NCBI RefSeq assembly: GCF_000373245.1
Contig: NZ_KB890754.1
Location: 117,635-181,634, forward strand
Direction: 5' to 3'
DNA length: 64,000 bases
Source: Echinicola pacifica DSM 19836
Lineage (GTDB): Bacteria; Bacteroidota; Bacteroidia; Cytophagales; Cyclobacteriaceae
Shown: piece after piece, positions 26,883 through 36,881 of the stretch
How the letters are laid out: every line of letters begins with the position of its first letter
Numbering within the stretch: the first letter of the stretch is position 1
Made by a program: the position numbers and the translations under genes
Notes under the pieces: generated by a model
What the model saw: the letters and a program-made list of their open reading frames with translations, nothing else
What the model was told of the DNA's origin: nothing
Database searches by the model: none

Positions 26883-27421
26883 TCAGGGTTAAAAAATCAG
26901 CCATTTTTAATAGCCGCTAAGTCCGAAGCCACTTATTTTTTATATGTTGTTATAGTAAGGTTTCATACTTCGGGTCCTATCGGGCCTTGAGGATTATATA
27001 AAAGGTTCATATTGGGTTAGGCTTTTTACTGAACATCCTCCTTTTGCAGAATCGAAGCTCTGTGAAATTGATTCTATTAGGGAATAGTTTAATGTTTTTT
27101 ATTGCGTAAGCGGTATACCGCTAAACCTGCGGAGGATTATGACCGTATTGTAAAAGCTTAATCGAGAGCTGAAAACGAGGATTTCCTCTAGCGTGGCATC
27201 CAAACCTTGTTTATTAGTGGTTAGAAAATACCTTTAAAGCTTTTTAGGGGATATTAATTGTCAAATATTATTGGGTTTCCGCAATTTAATTGATTAAATT
27301 TTATATTATTTTCTAAATAAAGAGTTGAAAAATAGTGACTTATGGAGGTTTCTGTAGGTGACTTATTATTTAATAGAGCAAACAGAATTTTTATATTCTA
27401 AATAATGATATCAACAGGAAC
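26883..27421. other. Intergenic region, 539 bases
   Basis: AT-rich, no plausible gene. Contains the perfect palindrome AGCGGTATACCGCT at 27109-27122. The promoter of the sigma-factor gene should lie in the last 100 bases, but I cannot place it with confidence. Confidence 0.5.
27109..27122. promoter_or_regulatory. 14-nt perfect palindrome
   Basis: AGCGGTATACCGCT is fully self-complementary and sits 300 bases upstream of the sigma-factor gene in AT-rich sequence. Possible protein-binding site; it could also be chance. Confidence 0.25.
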
Positions 27422-27967
27422 ATGAATGATATACTGGTTGACTTAAAGACAGAAAGTAATATAGCTTTTGGGAAGTTGTATAAGGACAATTTTGGGAAAA
27501 TTTCCAAGTTTGTAAAGAACAATGGGGGAAATGAGGATGATGCTGAAGACTTATTTCAGGAAGCGATGATGATTTTAGTCAATAAGCTTCGTCAGGATGA
27601 ATTTCGGCTTTTCGCTTCTATTAATACGTATATTTATGCTATTTGTAAAAATCTATGGTTCAAAAAGCTAAGGAATAAAAACTTCCAGGTGTCTATAGAT
27701 GAGATAGATAAGAGTGATTTCAGGAATTCGATCAATGAATCCATAGAAGATGAAAAGAGTTATTTGGAGAAGCTAAAAGGATACTTGTCCAAAATTACGG
27801 ATCATTGTAATCGGCTGATCCACGATATATTTTTTCAGGAAAAAGAGATAGAGCAGATTCAAAAAGAGTATGGCTATAAATCAAAGCATAATGCTCAGAA
27901 TCAAAAATATAAATGCGTAGAGCAAATTCGCAAAATCAAGGAGCAAGAAGAAAATATTAAAAAATAA
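27422..27967 (+). CDS. ECF-type RNA polymerase sigma factor
   Basis: 181 residues. Region 2 is visible (FGKLYKDNFGKISKFVKNN, then EDDAEDLFQEAMMILVNKL, with the usual DAEDLFQE helix). Region 4 reads ITDHCNRLIHDIFFQEKEIEQIQKEYGYKSKHNAQNQKYKC, the helix-turn-helix for -35 recognition. No anti-sigma factor follows; instead a YceI gene starts 72 bases downstream. The target regulon is unknown. Sigma factors of this subgroup in Bacteroidota often have no linked anti-sigma gene. Confidence 0.85.
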   Translation: MNDILVDLKTESNIAFGKLYKDNFGKISKFVKNNGGNEDDAEDLFQEAMMILVNKLRQDEFRLFASINTYIYAICKNLWFKKLRNKNFQVSIDEIDKSDFRNSINESIEDEKSYLEKLKGYLSKITDHCNRLIHDIFFQEKEIEQIQKEYGYKSKHNAQNQKYKCVEQIRKIKEQEENIKK

Positions 27968-28039
27968 TTTCTCCCTCGGGTGATTTTTTGAAGCTATTGG
28001 TATTAACAGATAAGTTTAACAATTTAAAATTTATCAATC

Positions 28040-28642
28040 ATGGTTTCAACACTCAAAAAACTAAGTCTTGCCGTTTTAGTAACAGCAATAAGTGCAGCAG
28101 GTGTCCAGGCGCAGGATGCTACAATGTGGCAAATAGACAAGGCGCATACTTCTGTCAACTTTTCAATAAGTCACTTTTTTACGCCTGTGACTGGCAAATT
28201 CAATGAATTCGAGGGAGCGATGAGTTTTGATCCTGATCAGCTGGAAGCTAGCTCAGCATCCTTTACCGTAGCGGTCAACAGCGTGGATACGGAGAATGAA
28301 AAAAGGAATAATCACTTACAGTCTCCAGACTTCTTCGATGCTGAGACCTACCCATCGATGAGTTTTACTTCTACAAAATTTGAGGAGATTAGAGAAAATG
28401 AATACCTCATTCATGGAAAACTGACCATCAAGGATGTCACCAAAGAGGTGTCATTACCTATGACGGTAAAGGGCCAAATGGATCACCCAATGAAAGAAGG
28501 CATGGTGATTCTGGGGCTTACTATAGATCTTTCTGTCGATAGAACAGACTATGGGGTGGGCACAGGCGATTGGGCTGCCACTATGGTGGTGGGCGATGAA
28601 GTGGAGATCCATATCCCTATGGAATTGCATTCTACCAAATAA
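28040..28642 (+). CDS. YceI-family periplasmic protein
   Basis: 200 residues with a signal peptide (LAVLVTAISAAGVQAQ). The mature part is a YceI lipocalin-like barrel: WQIDKAHTSVNFSISHFF, GAMSFDPDQLEASSASFTV, NHLQSPDFFDAETYPSMSF, HGKLTIKDVTKEVSLP and SVDRTDYGVG. YceI proteins bind isoprenoid or other hydrophobic chains. It lies between the sigma factor and a DUF6789-type membrane protein on the same strand, with gaps of 72 and 67 bases, so the three may form one unit responding to envelope stress. Confidence 0.92.
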   Translation: MVSTLKKLSLAVLVTAISAAGVQAQDATMWQIDKAHTSVNFSISHFFTPVTGKFNEFEGAMSFDPDQLEASSASFTVAVNSVDTENEKRNNHLQSPDFFDAETYPSMSFTSTKFEEIRENEYLIHGKLTIKDVTKEVSLPMTVKGQMDHPMKEGMVILGLTIDLSVDRTDYGVGTGDWAATMVVGDEVEIHIPMELHSTK

Positions 28643-28709
28643 TCATTAACCCTATTTAGTGCCCTTTTCCACCACAATGGCGGGAGGGCACTATTAAACT
28701 AAGAAACAT

Positions 28710-29171
28710 ATGAATCCTAAAATTCAAAAAACAATTCTAGCAGGGCTTATCGGCACCGCCGTTATGACCCTTATTATGATACTGGCGCCCATGATGGGAA
28801 TGCCAAAGATGTCTGCTCCAGGTATGCTTTCGGGGATGCTGGGAACGCCACTTTTTGTTGGCTGGCTGATGCATTTTATGATCGGAATCATGTTTGCCTT
28901 TGCGTATAGCTATGCTATTTTATGTTTGTTTAACCACAAAATCCAGAATATCTACCTCAAAGGAGCGGTTTTTGGATTTATGGTTTTTGTGGTCGCCCAG
29001 ATCATGATGGCGATAATGGGTGCCATGATGCCTATGCCTGATATGGCGGGATCCAAAGCCCTGATGATGTTGGGTAGCCTAATGGGACATATCTTTTATG
29101 GTATTACAGTGGCCAAAACCGTGGGTGAAGAAGCCTGTGAGGTGAAACCCGATGGCAGCCAGGCGAAGTGA
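28710..29171 (+). CDS. Met-rich four-helix membrane protein (DUF6789-like)
   Basis: 153 residues with about four transmembrane helices and an unusual amount of Met and Gly (ILAPMMGMPKMSAPGMLSGM, MMAIMGAMMPMPDMAG). It resembles the DUF6789 family of small inner-membrane proteins of unknown function. Met-rich loops can bind copper, but no conserved metal site can be shown here. It directly follows the YceI gene. Confidence 0.68.
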   Translation: MNPKIQKTILAGLIGTAVMTLIMILAPMMGMPKMSAPGMLSGMLGTPLFVGWLMHFMIGIMFAFAYSYAILCLFNHKIQNIYLKGAVFGFMVFVVAQIMMAIMGAMMPMPDMAGSKALMMLGSLMGHIFYGITVAKTVGEEACEVKPDGSQAK

Positions 29172-29722
29172 TCCCAGAGGGAATTAAGGTGATTGAAGTA
29201 CACTAAAGCCTTAGTCTTTTGCTAAAAATTATAATGCACATAATTCTGGCGTATAGTAACGAAAGAAATTACAGATTTGCATTGACTCTACTAGTTTACA
29301 ATGGCCTAGATAAGCAAATGCCTATTTAGGTTTCGAAACCAAGGGTTCATCCCTTGGTTTTTTTTATGGCCTGTGCATTTTTCCACGTCCAAGGAATATG
29401 GCTTTACCGGTAGTTTACGATAGGCTCCCGCAAGGAGATATTTTATGGTTTCAATAGCCTCACTTTGGTGCTAGCCATCTAAACAAAAAAGCTGATTTTT
29501 TGCCTGTTTTTGAAAGAAGGAAGATGATGGGTATAGAAAGAATCACGCATAAAGGCCAAAATTGACCTACTTTCCGATAAGGTTATTTTTAGAGAATAAG
29601 GTGAAATTGGAAGGTAAATCGGTATTTCCGGACTGAAATATCATGAATTAGATCATTTAGACCTATGAAGACTAGGATGTATCGGTTTGAATTGATTTAA
29701 TTTGGTAAAAAGTACTTAAGCT
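29172..29722. other. Intergenic region, 551 bases
   Basis: Holds the terminator at 29337-29366 and the upstream region of the DUF2254 gene. No other gene was seen. Confidence 0.55.
29337..29366 (+). terminator. Terminator, plus strand
   Basis: Arms AACCAAGGG and CCCTTGGTT with a 5-nt loop and a T8 tail. It lies 165 bases after the DUF6789-like gene, so it may end that transcript or a short untranslated RNA. Confidence 0.85.
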
Positions 29723-31042
29723 GTGAAAACGAAACTACAATATTTTTGGTCCACCCTGCAATCCTCTTTTTGGTTCATCCCTTTGATGTTGATTTTGGCA
29801 GCGATGGTGGCGGCAGTGGCCTTGGTGTATGTGGATGAGGTCTGGGACTTTGAGCCCGAGGGAGTTTTTAGGTTTCTCTTGGTGGGGAGTGCTGATTCTG
29901 CTCGCAGCATTTTATCGACGATTGCTGGAGCCATGATCGGGGTGGCGGGCACGGTATTTTCCATCACTCTAGTGGCCTTGACCCTTGCTTCCTCGCAGTT
30001 TGGCCCACGCCTGCTACAAAACTTCATGCATGATCGTATTAATCAGGTGGTGTTGGGATCCTATATAGCCACATTCACCTATTGCCTGATCGTGCTAAGC
30101 ACCGTGAAGTCCAGCGATTCTTTTAATTTCTTGCCTGTCTTAGCGATTAGCTTTGCTTTGTTTTTGGCGGTAGTAAATATCTTCCTATTGGTTATATTCA
30201 TCCACCATATTGCGGTCAACATCCAAGCAGATCAGGTGATCTCTAAGGTGAATATGGCCCTTAATCAAAATTTCACCAAATTATTTCCTGAGATTACAGA
30301 TGGTTCTTTTGAGCAAGAAAAGGATCATGATAGCCATATCCAAAGGCTCAAGGAGGTATCTGGTAAATATTCAATAAAGATCCGTAAAAGCGGATATGTT
30401 CAGCATATTGATTATAAGTCATTAATAGCAATAGCCAAGGAGAATGATGTTTTCTTGGAAATTCGAACTCATGCCGGGCATTTTCTGGTAGAAGGCCAGG
30501 TGGTAATAGAAGCCTATCTCAGAGGTGATATGTTGGACAAATGGGAGGATAAGGTCACAGATGCTATAATCGTAGGACCCAAGCGCACTTCACTTCAGGA
30601 TGCTGAATTTGCGATTCGGCAAATGGTGGAAGTCGCTTCCAGGGCCTTGTCACCGGGAGTGAATGATCCCTTTACCGCCATCACCGTAATTGATAAGTTG
30701 ACCGATTCGATAGCTTACCTGACTAGGGCGCAGATGCCCGGGGCGTATAGGTATGATGATAGGGGGCAGTTGCGCCTGATCGTGAAGACCATGTCTTTTT
30801 CCGGCATCGTGAGCATTGCCTTTAATCAGATCCGGCAGTTTGGCCAGGGAAGTCCGGCGGTACTGATCCGGCTGATGGAGGCCATGCTGACTATACACTC
30901 TCTCTGTCGGACGGAGGACCAAAAGCAGGTGGTGCTTCTTCACGCCAGGATGATCCATGAAGCAGCGAAACGAAATTTTGGAGAGCCCCGAGATTTGGCC
31001 GATCTTGAGGATAGATATGCTAGCATATGTCCGATTGACTAG
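29723..31042 (+). CDS. DUF2254 family membrane protein
   Basis: 439 residues from a GTG start. Four transmembrane helices in the N-terminal part (about 15-40, 70-95, 115-135, 140-165), with the conserved IAGAMIGVAGTVFSITLVALTLASSQFGPRLLQNFM split across the second. A cytoplasmic C-terminal half contains SRALSPGVNDPFTAITVIDKL. This matches DUF2254, a widespread family of unknown function. No operon partner. The stop is followed by an AT-rich promoter region for the dehydrogenase gene. Confidence 0.85.
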   Translation: MKTKLQYFWSTLQSSFWFIPLMLILAAMVAAVALVYVDEVWDFEPEGVFRFLLVGSADSARSILSTIAGAMIGVAGTVFSITLVALTLASSQFGPRLLQNFMHDRINQVVLGSYIATFTYCLIVLSTVKSSDSFNFLPVLAISFALFLAVVNIFLLVIFIHHIAVNIQADQVISKVNMALNQNFTKLFPEITDGSFEQEKDHDSHIQRLKEVSGKYSIKIRKSGYVQHIDYKSLIAIAKENDVFLEIRTHAGHFLVEGQVVIEAYLRGDMLDKWEDKVTDAIIVGPKRTSLQDAEFAIRQMVEVASRALSPGVNDPFTAITVIDKLTDSIAYLTRAQMPGAYRYDDRGQLRLIVKTMSFSGIVSIAFNQIRQFGQGSPAVLIRLMEAMLTIHSLCRTEDQKQVVLLHARMIHEAAKRNFGEPRDLADLEDRYASICPID

Positions 31043-31183
31043 AATATTGTATGGTTTTATAACTGTATAGGCTAGCCAAGAGCAGCCTTTAGCTTACTTT
31101 AGAAGTGATCTGTATTATAAATTTTTTAACAGATATTTTATTTTATTATTCATTAGTTGGCTGATCTGTTTTAATTTTATGTC

Positions 31184-34135
31184 ATGTCTAAAGAAGCAGC
31201 GAATTTATCACCTCAGTTGGACCAATTGGCGAAAGAGTTAGAAGGTGATTTACATTACGATCAACTTATGAAAACCCTCTATGCAACGGATGCTTCCGTG
31301 TATAGAGAAATGCCCTTGGCAGTTGCCTTTCCGAAGTCCAAGGAAGATATAAAAAAGCTAATCCATTTTGCGAAGCAAAACCACACCTCACTAATTCCTC
31401 GGACGGCGGGGACTTCCCTCGCTGGACAGTGTGTGGGTGATGGCATAGTGGTGGATGTTTCAAAGCATTTTACCTCCATATTAGAGTTCAATAAAGAGGA
31501 AGGATGGGTACGTGTGCAGCCGGGAGTGGTGAGAGATGTGCTCAATGCATTCCTTAAGCCTCATGGCTTTTTCTTCAGCCCTGTCACTTCCACCGCCAAC
31601 AGAGCCATGATTGGGGGGATGGTAGGGAACAATAGCTGCGGCACCACCTCTATAATATATGGCTCCACCAGAGAGCATACCTTGGAGATCCAGACGATTC
31701 TCAGTGACGGCAATGAAGCCATATTCCATAAAATAAGTAAACAGCAGTTTGAGGAAAAAAAGCAGCTTCCGGGGCTGGAAGGTGATTTATATCGCATGAT
31801 CCAGCAGGAACTTCAGGATCCTCAAACTCAGGAAAACATCCGAAAAGAATTTCCTAAGGCCACCATTCATAGGAGAAATACAGGATACGCAGTAGATTAT
31901 TTATTAGAGTCGGAAGTGTTTAGCGACAGCGATGCTTCTTTTGACTTCTGCAAATTGCTATGTGGATCAGAAGGCACCCTGGCGTTTACCACCGAGGTAA
32001 AGATCCACTTGGATCCACTGCCCGCCCCAAAGGATGTGGTGGTGGCGGCTCACTTCACCACTTTACATGAAAGTATGATAGCCACACAGCTGGCGATGAA
32101 GTTTAAGCCCACAGCTTGCGAGCTGATGGATAAGATCATCCTGGACTGTACCAAGGAAAATATAGAACAAAGCAAAAACCGCTATTTTGTAGAAGGAGAT
32201 CCTGAGGCGGTCTTAATGGTAGAATTTCGAGGGAATACTGAGGAAGAAGCGCTTGCTCAGGCGCAGCTTATGATCGATGCGATGAAAGCCGCCAATTTGG
32301 GCTATTCCTATCCACTCATCACTGGGCAGCGCACCAGTAATGTGTGGGCATTGAGAAGTGCGGGACTTGGCCTCCTGGCAAATATCCCCGGTGATCGCAA
32401 GGCGGTGGCTTGTATTGAAGACACCGCAGTAGATTTGGATGATCTGGCGGATTTTATTGCTGAATTTGGTGAAATAATGAAGGGTTTTGGTCAGAAGCCG
32501 GTGCACTATGCCCATGCAGGGGCTGGCGAGATCCACCTAAGACCAATTTTAGATTTGAAAAAATCCGAAGACGTTCAGGATTTCTTTAAGATCACTGAGG
32601 CTGTAGCTAAATTGGTGAAGAAATATGACGGCTCCTTAAGCGGTGAGCATGGTGATGGCCGAGTTCGGGCTGCCTTCATACCTATTATGGTGGGTGAGGA
32701 AAATTACCAGCTCTTCCGCAGACTTAAGCAAGCTTGGGACCCTAATAAGATTTTTAATCCCGGCAAAATAGTCGATACTGCTCCCATGACAAGTTTCTTG
32801 CGCTATGAGCCAGACATGGCTACGCCTGAAATTGAGACCGCTATGGACTTTGGTCATGTCGGGGGAATATTAAGAGCCGCAGAAAAATGCAATGGCTCTG
32901 GAGACTGCCGCAAAACACCGGTTTCCGGAGGCACCATGTGTCCCAGCTATATGGCGACCAGAAATGAAAAAGACACCACTCGTGGGAGGGCCAATACCTT
33001 GCGGGAGTTTTTGACCAAAAACACCCAACCTAATCCTTTTGATCATCCTGAAATAAAGGAAGCATTGGACCTATGCCTTTCCTGCAAGGGATGCACCGCT
33101 GAATGTCCCTCCAATGTGGATATGGCCAGCCTCAAGGCGGAGTTTTTACACCAGTACCACAAAACACATGGGGTACCCTTGCGAAGTAAGGCTTTTGCCT
33201 ATATCAATAACCTAAATGAACTCGGCAGCCTAGTGCCAGGGCTTACCAATTTTTTCATGACTAATAAGGCCACGGGATCTGCCATGAAAAAAATGCTTGG
33301 GGTAGCTTCGCAAAGAAATTTACCCACGATAGCCAAGGTGAGCCTGAAAAAATGGTATCAGAAAAACTATAAATCCTTAGCTGCTCCAGATAAAAAAATA
33401 GGCGCCGTCCATTTCTTCTTTGATGAATTTACCAATTTCAATGACACAGAAATAGGTATTAAAGCTATCAAATTATTACATCATCTGGGCTATGAAGTGA
33501 AGATGGTGGACCATCCGGAAAGTGGAAGGGGAGCATTATCCAAGGGCCTCCTAGACCGGGCAAAGGCCATGGCGAATAAAAACGTTGCAGCATTTAAAGA
33601 TAAGGTTTCCATCAGTGAGCCTTTAGTAGGCGTGGAGCCTTCGGCAATTTTGAGTTTTAAGGACGAGTATCCCCGACTGGTAAATGCTGACTTGGTAGAA
33701 GATGCTAAAAACCTGAAGCGACATGCGATGATGGTAGATGAATTCCTCGCCAAGGAAGCCATGAGAGGTCATATCACCGCTGAGCAATTTAGCACAGCCA
33801 CCAAAAAGATAAAGCTACATGGGCACTGTCACCAGAAGGCACTTTCTTCTGTAAGCTTTACCGAAAGGCTATTGAGCTTACCCCAAAACTATACGGTGGA
33901 AACCATCCCTTCGGGCTGCTGTGGTATGGCAGGGTCTTTTGGATATGAGGAAGAACACTATGAGGTCAGCATGACTGTGGGTGACTTGGTCTTATTTCCA
34001 GCTGTACGAGAGGCTGCCGCCGACACGCTTATCGCTGCTCCTGGAACCTCCTGCCGCCACCAGATCGCTGATGGCACAGGTAAGAAAGCCTTGCACCCGG
34101 TAGAAATCCTCTTTGAAGCTGCGGGGCTCTCCTGA
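31184..34135 (+). CDS. FAD-linked D-2-hydroxyacid dehydrogenase with Fe-S domain (YdiJ type)
   Basis: 983 residues. The N-terminal FAD-binding domain (VAFPKSKEDIKKLIHFAKQ, PRTAGTSLAGQCVG, GGMVGNNSCGTTS) is followed by the FAD-oxidase C domain (to about 540, ending GEHGDGRVRAAF ... WDPNKIFNPGKIV). The C-terminal part has ferredoxin-like clusters (CNGSGDCRKT..GGTMCPSY; CLSCKGCTAECPSNVDM) and CCG-type motifs (HGHCHQKA; SGCCGMAGSFGYE). This one-chain layout is that of E. coli YdiJ, reported to oxidise D-2-hydroxyglutarate; D-lactate or glycolate are alternatives. Electrons probably go to the quinone pool. A terminator follows at about 34190. Confidence 0.88.
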   Translation: MSKEAANLSPQLDQLAKELEGDLHYDQLMKTLYATDASVYREMPLAVAFPKSKEDIKKLIHFAKQNHTSLIPRTAGTSLAGQCVGDGIVVDVSKHFTSILEFNKEEGWVRVQPGVVRDVLNAFLKPHGFFFSPVTSTANRAMIGGMVGNNSCGTTSIIYGSTREHTLEIQTILSDGNEAIFHKISKQQFEEKKQLPGLEGDLYRMIQQELQDPQTQENIRKEFPKATIHRRNTGYAVDYLLESEVFSDSDASFDFCKLLCGSEGTLAFTTEVKIHLDPLPAPKDVVVAAHFTTLHESMIATQLAMKFKPTACELMDKIILDCTKENIEQSKNRYFVEGDPEAVLMVEFRGNTEEEALAQAQLMIDAMKAANLGYSYPLITGQRTSNVWALRSAGLGLLANIPGDRKAVACIEDTAVDLDDLADFIAEFGEIMKGFGQKPVHYAHAGAGEIHLRPILDLKKSEDVQDFFKITEAVAKLVKKYDGSLSGEHGDGRVRAAFIPIMVGEENYQLFRRLKQAWDPNKIFNPGKIVDTAPMTSFLRYEPDMATPEIETAMDFGHVGGILRAAEKCNGSGDCRKTPVSGGTMCPSYMATRNEKDTTRGRANTLREFLTKNTQPNPFDHPEIKEALDLCLSCKGCTAECPSNVDMASLKAEFLHQYHKTHGVPLRSKAFAYINNLNELGSLVPGLTNFFMTNKATGSAMKKMLGVASQRNLPTIAKVSLKKWYQKNYKSLAAPDKKIGAVHFFFDEFTNFNDTEIGIKAIKLLHHLGYEVKMVDHPESGRGALSKGLLDRAKAMANKNVAAFKDKVSISEPLVGVEPSAILSFKDEYPRLVNADLVEDAKNLKRHAMMVDEFLAKEAMRGHITAEQFSTATKKIKLHGHCHQKALSSVSFTERLLSLPQNYTVETIPSGCCGMAGSFGYEEEHYEVSMTVGDLVLFPAVREAAADTLIAAPGTSCRHQIADGTGKKALHPVEILFEAAGLS

Positions 34136-34174
34136 TTTCCTGGGAAAGGAAAATAAATTCCAAACCCTACTTTT

Positions 34175-34213
34175 AAACCCATTCTGGTTATTTGATTAAG
34201 CCAGGATGGGTTT
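34175..34213 (+). terminator. Terminator after the dehydrogenase gene
   Basis: A 13-bp stem (AAACCCATTCTGG / CCAGGATGGGTTT, one G-U pair) with a 13-nt loop; the T-tail is weak. Confidence 0.6.
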
Positions 34214-34295
34214 ATGATTTTGTAGGCAAAAATATTTTTGGTCACATATTTGTTAGCTTGCCTATCAATAACGTTAATTATGCCAAAAGAAAGTG

Positions 34296-34324
34296 TTTTC
34301 CTTCGTTAATTAGGTATATATTTG
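34296..34324 (+). promoter_or_regulatory. Promoter of the glycan-synthesis genes
   Basis: TTTT-N17-TATATTTG; the -7 element is an exact match to TAnnTTTG and lies 20 bases before the ATG at 34345. Confidence 0.5.
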
Positions 34325-34344
34325 TGCTTTTAAAATAGAATTTA

Positions 34345-35493
34345 ATGCCAAAGCTGATACGGATCACCACTGTACCCCTCTCCCTAAAACAACTGCTTTC
34401 TGGGCAAATGAAATACATGAAAGCTGCTGGATGGGAGGTAAAGATGGTGAGTGCAGATGGGAAAGAAATTAATGAAATCATCAATAAGGAAGGGTGCGAG
34501 CATTTTACAGTTCCTTTTACCCGAAAAATCACTCCTTTTCATGATTTAGTATGCCTGTGGAAATTATACACGTTTTTTAAAGAAGAAAAGCCCGATATCG
34601 TACATACTCATACCCCCAAAGCCGGCTTGCTCGGCATGGTTGCGGCTAAGCTCGCTGGGGTCAAAGTTCGTATCCATACCTTGGCGGGCATGCTTCATGT
34701 CACTCAGGAGAATAATAAGAAGAAATTACTGGAAAATACCGACCGGTGGACCTTTAGTAATGCCACACATATTTGGCCGAACTCAAATTCAATGAAGAAT
34801 TTTATCCTTAAAAATAACTTCACCCAATCGGCGAAGGTGGAAGTCCTGGGACATGGCTCTTCCAATGGGATAGATTTAGAGCGATTTAGCAGGGAAAACC
34901 TGAAGGAGAATCACCTGGTTGCTGCCACTATGCGGGTGATGCCCGGTGAAAATGACTTCATTATCCTTGCGGTGGGCCGATTAGTCAGGGATAAAGGTAT
35001 CGAAGATCTTGTGAAAGCCTTCCTGGAATCCAAAATCACCAATAGATCAAAATTAGTTTTGCTTGGAGATTACGAGCAGGAACTTGACCCTTTGGATGAG
35101 GATATCCTCAGGAAAATTGAAGATCATCCGCGGATCGTTCAAGTGGGATGGTCAGACCATGTGGAGCATTATTTGGCGATTTCTGACGTATTAGTACACG
35201 CCTCTTACCGGGAGGGATTTCCAAATGTCCTGCTAGAAGCTGGAGCCATGCAAGTGCCAGTGATTTGCTCAGATATTATGGGCAATACAGACCTGATCCA
35301 AAATAAAAAAACAGGCCTAGTCTTTCCGGTGAAAAACCTTTCGGTGCTTAAGGATGCCCTGGAGTTCGCTTATGTGAAAAGAGATTTTATGCAGGATTTG
35401 GCTGATAACCTCTATAAGCAGGTGGTGGAAAATTACGATAGAAAGAAAATGCAAGCTTTGATATTGGAGAAATATACCAAGTTATTGTCCTGA
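34345..35493 (+). CDS. Glycosyltransferase family 4
   Basis: 382 residues, GT-B fold. The N-terminal domain includes HTHTPKAGLLGMVAAKLAGV. The C-terminal nucleotide-sugar domain has ILAVGRLVRDKGIEDL and the E-x7-E motif (REGFPNVLLEAG). It transfers a sugar to a glycan acceptor in the cytoplasm; donor and acceptor are not predictable. It opens a three-gene plus-strand set (GT4, GT4, DegT aminotransferase) preceded by a promoter candidate. Confidence 0.9.
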   Translation: MPKLIRITTVPLSLKQLLSGQMKYMKAAGWEVKMVSADGKEINEIINKEGCEHFTVPFTRKITPFHDLVCLWKLYTFFKEEKPDIVHTHTPKAGLLGMVAAKLAGVKVRIHTLAGMLHVTQENNKKKLLENTDRWTFSNATHIWPNSNSMKNFILKNNFTQSAKVEVLGHGSSNGIDLERFSRENLKENHLVAATMRVMPGENDFIILAVGRLVRDKGIEDLVKAFLESKITNRSKLVLLGDYEQELDPLDEDILRKIEDHPRIVQVGWSDHVEHYLAISDVLVHASYREGFPNVLLEAGAMQVPVICSDIMGNTDLIQNKKTGLVFPVKNLSVLKDALEFAYVKRDFMQDLADNLYKQVVENYDRKKMQALILEKYTKLLS

Positions 35494-35570
35494 TTTTTTG
35501 CTTTCGAGAGTGGAGCCGTGCGGAGTTTTCCTCTGCGGGCATTGTAGGTTGAAAGTTATATATTTGGTTT

Positions 35571-36881
35571 ATGGATTCACCCAAGAAAGTATTGATCATT
35601 ACCTATTACTGGCCTCCAAGTGCAGGCTCAGGGGTTCAACGCTGGCTGAAGTTTACCAAATTCCTTCCTAAATTTGGTTGGGAACCGACGATTTTTACCC
35701 CAGAAAACCCCGATTTTAATTTTACGGATGAAAGTCTTCTGAAGGACATTGCAGCTAGCACAGAGGTGATCAGATATCCCATTTGGGAGCCTTATAATTT
35801 GTTTCGCTTTATAAAATCAAAACCTAAAGGCCAAAAAGTGAATCCTTTCTCGGTGGTCGAGAAATCGCATAAATCCTGGTTTGATCGCTTAAGCATCTGG
35901 CTAAGAGCCAATTTATTTATTCCAGATCCTAGGGTGTTTTGGGTGAAACCCTCAGTGAAGTTTCTAGAAGAATACATCAAAGAGCATTCTATTCAGGCAA
36001 TTATAACCACCTCCCCACCGCATAGCCTTCACCTTATTGGCAGAGAGCTGAAAAGAAAGACAGGCATTCCCTGGATAGCTGATTTTAGAGATCCTTGGTC
36101 GGGCTGGGGTTTTTATGATTCTTTACCCATGAGCAAGAAGGTAAAGCGCCAACACCAAAAGTTGGAAAAATCGGTGTTGCAGGAAGCCAGTGCAGTGATT
36201 TCGGTTACGCCATCATTTGTAAGGGAGTTTACCAAAAATGGTGGGAGGGAAGTCAATTTAATTACCAATGGATTTGATAAGGATGATTTTGCTCATGATA
36301 AAAGCAGAATTAGCTCTCAAACCCCTGGTTTCGACCTGGTCCATACCGGGATAATTAATGTTTTTCAAAACCCTATCCCGTTGATTCAGGCGTTTAAGAA
36401 GGAGTTTTATGCCTATCGGGATCCAGTCCGCTTTATTTTTGTGGGTACGGTCACCGAGACGGTAGAGGAATATATTGCTGGAGATACTTGGCTTCAAGAG
36501 CATGTAAAAGTGACAGGATATGTTTCTCATGAAGAAGTGTTTTCCTATTATCGTCAAGCCTCGATGCTGGCATTGATCCTGCCTGAGGGCAAGCATTCTG
36601 CGGGAAATATCCCGGGGAAGATTTTTGAATATATGTCCACAGGCAAGCAAATTATAGGGCTGGGAAATCCACAGGGTGATGCCTCAGCTTTGATTTGTCA
36701 AAGTCAGACGGGGCTAGTATTTTCTCCGGAAGATGAAGTGGGCCTGCGTAATTATTTGAGAGCAGGCTTCTCCGGGGAAGCCCGGCCAAATGAAAATATA
36801 GAGATTGCGCAATATAGTAGAGAGTACCTTACCGGAAAATTAGCAGATATATTAGATGAACAAGTCCATTCCCTTTCTTAA
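35571..36881 (+). CDS. Glycosyltransferase family 4-like protein
   Basis: 436 residues with a long N-terminal acceptor domain (ITYYWPPSAGSGVQRWLKF, typical of this subgroup). The C-terminal domain carries LVHTGIINVFQNPIPLIQAF and SAGNIPGKIFEYMSTGKQIIGLG. The E-x7-E site is modified (KIFEYMSTGK), as in some relatives. Cytoplasmic or membrane-associated. Its 3' end overlaps the DegT gene by 26 bases, so the two are translated as a coupled pair. Confidence 0.85.
   Translation: MDSPKKVLIITYYWPPSAGSGVQRWLKFTKFLPKFGWEPTIFTPENPDFNFTDESLLKDIAASTEVIRYPIWEPYNLFRFIKSKPKGQKVNPFSVVEKSHKSWFDRLSIWLRANLFIPDPRVFWVKPSVKFLEEYIKEHSIQAIITTSPPHSLHLIGRELKRKTGIPWIADFRDPWSGWGFYDSLPMSKKVKRQHQKLEKSVLQEASAVISVTPSFVREFTKNGGREVNLITNGFDKDDFAHDKSRISSQTPGFDLVHTGIINVFQNPIPLIQAFKKEFYAYRDPVRFIFVGTVTETVEEYIAGDTWLQEHVKVTGYVSHEEVFSYYRQASMLALILPEGKHSAGNIPGKIFEYMSTGKQIIGLGNPQGDASALICQSQTGLVFSPEDEVGLRNYLRAGFSGEARPNENIEIAQYSREYLTGKLADILDEQVHSLS

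Noticed and set aside
35559-35566. TATATTTG as a promoter for the second GT4 gene
   Set aside because: It ends 5 bases before the start codon, so transcription would begin inside the coding sequence; no -33 box at proper spacing.
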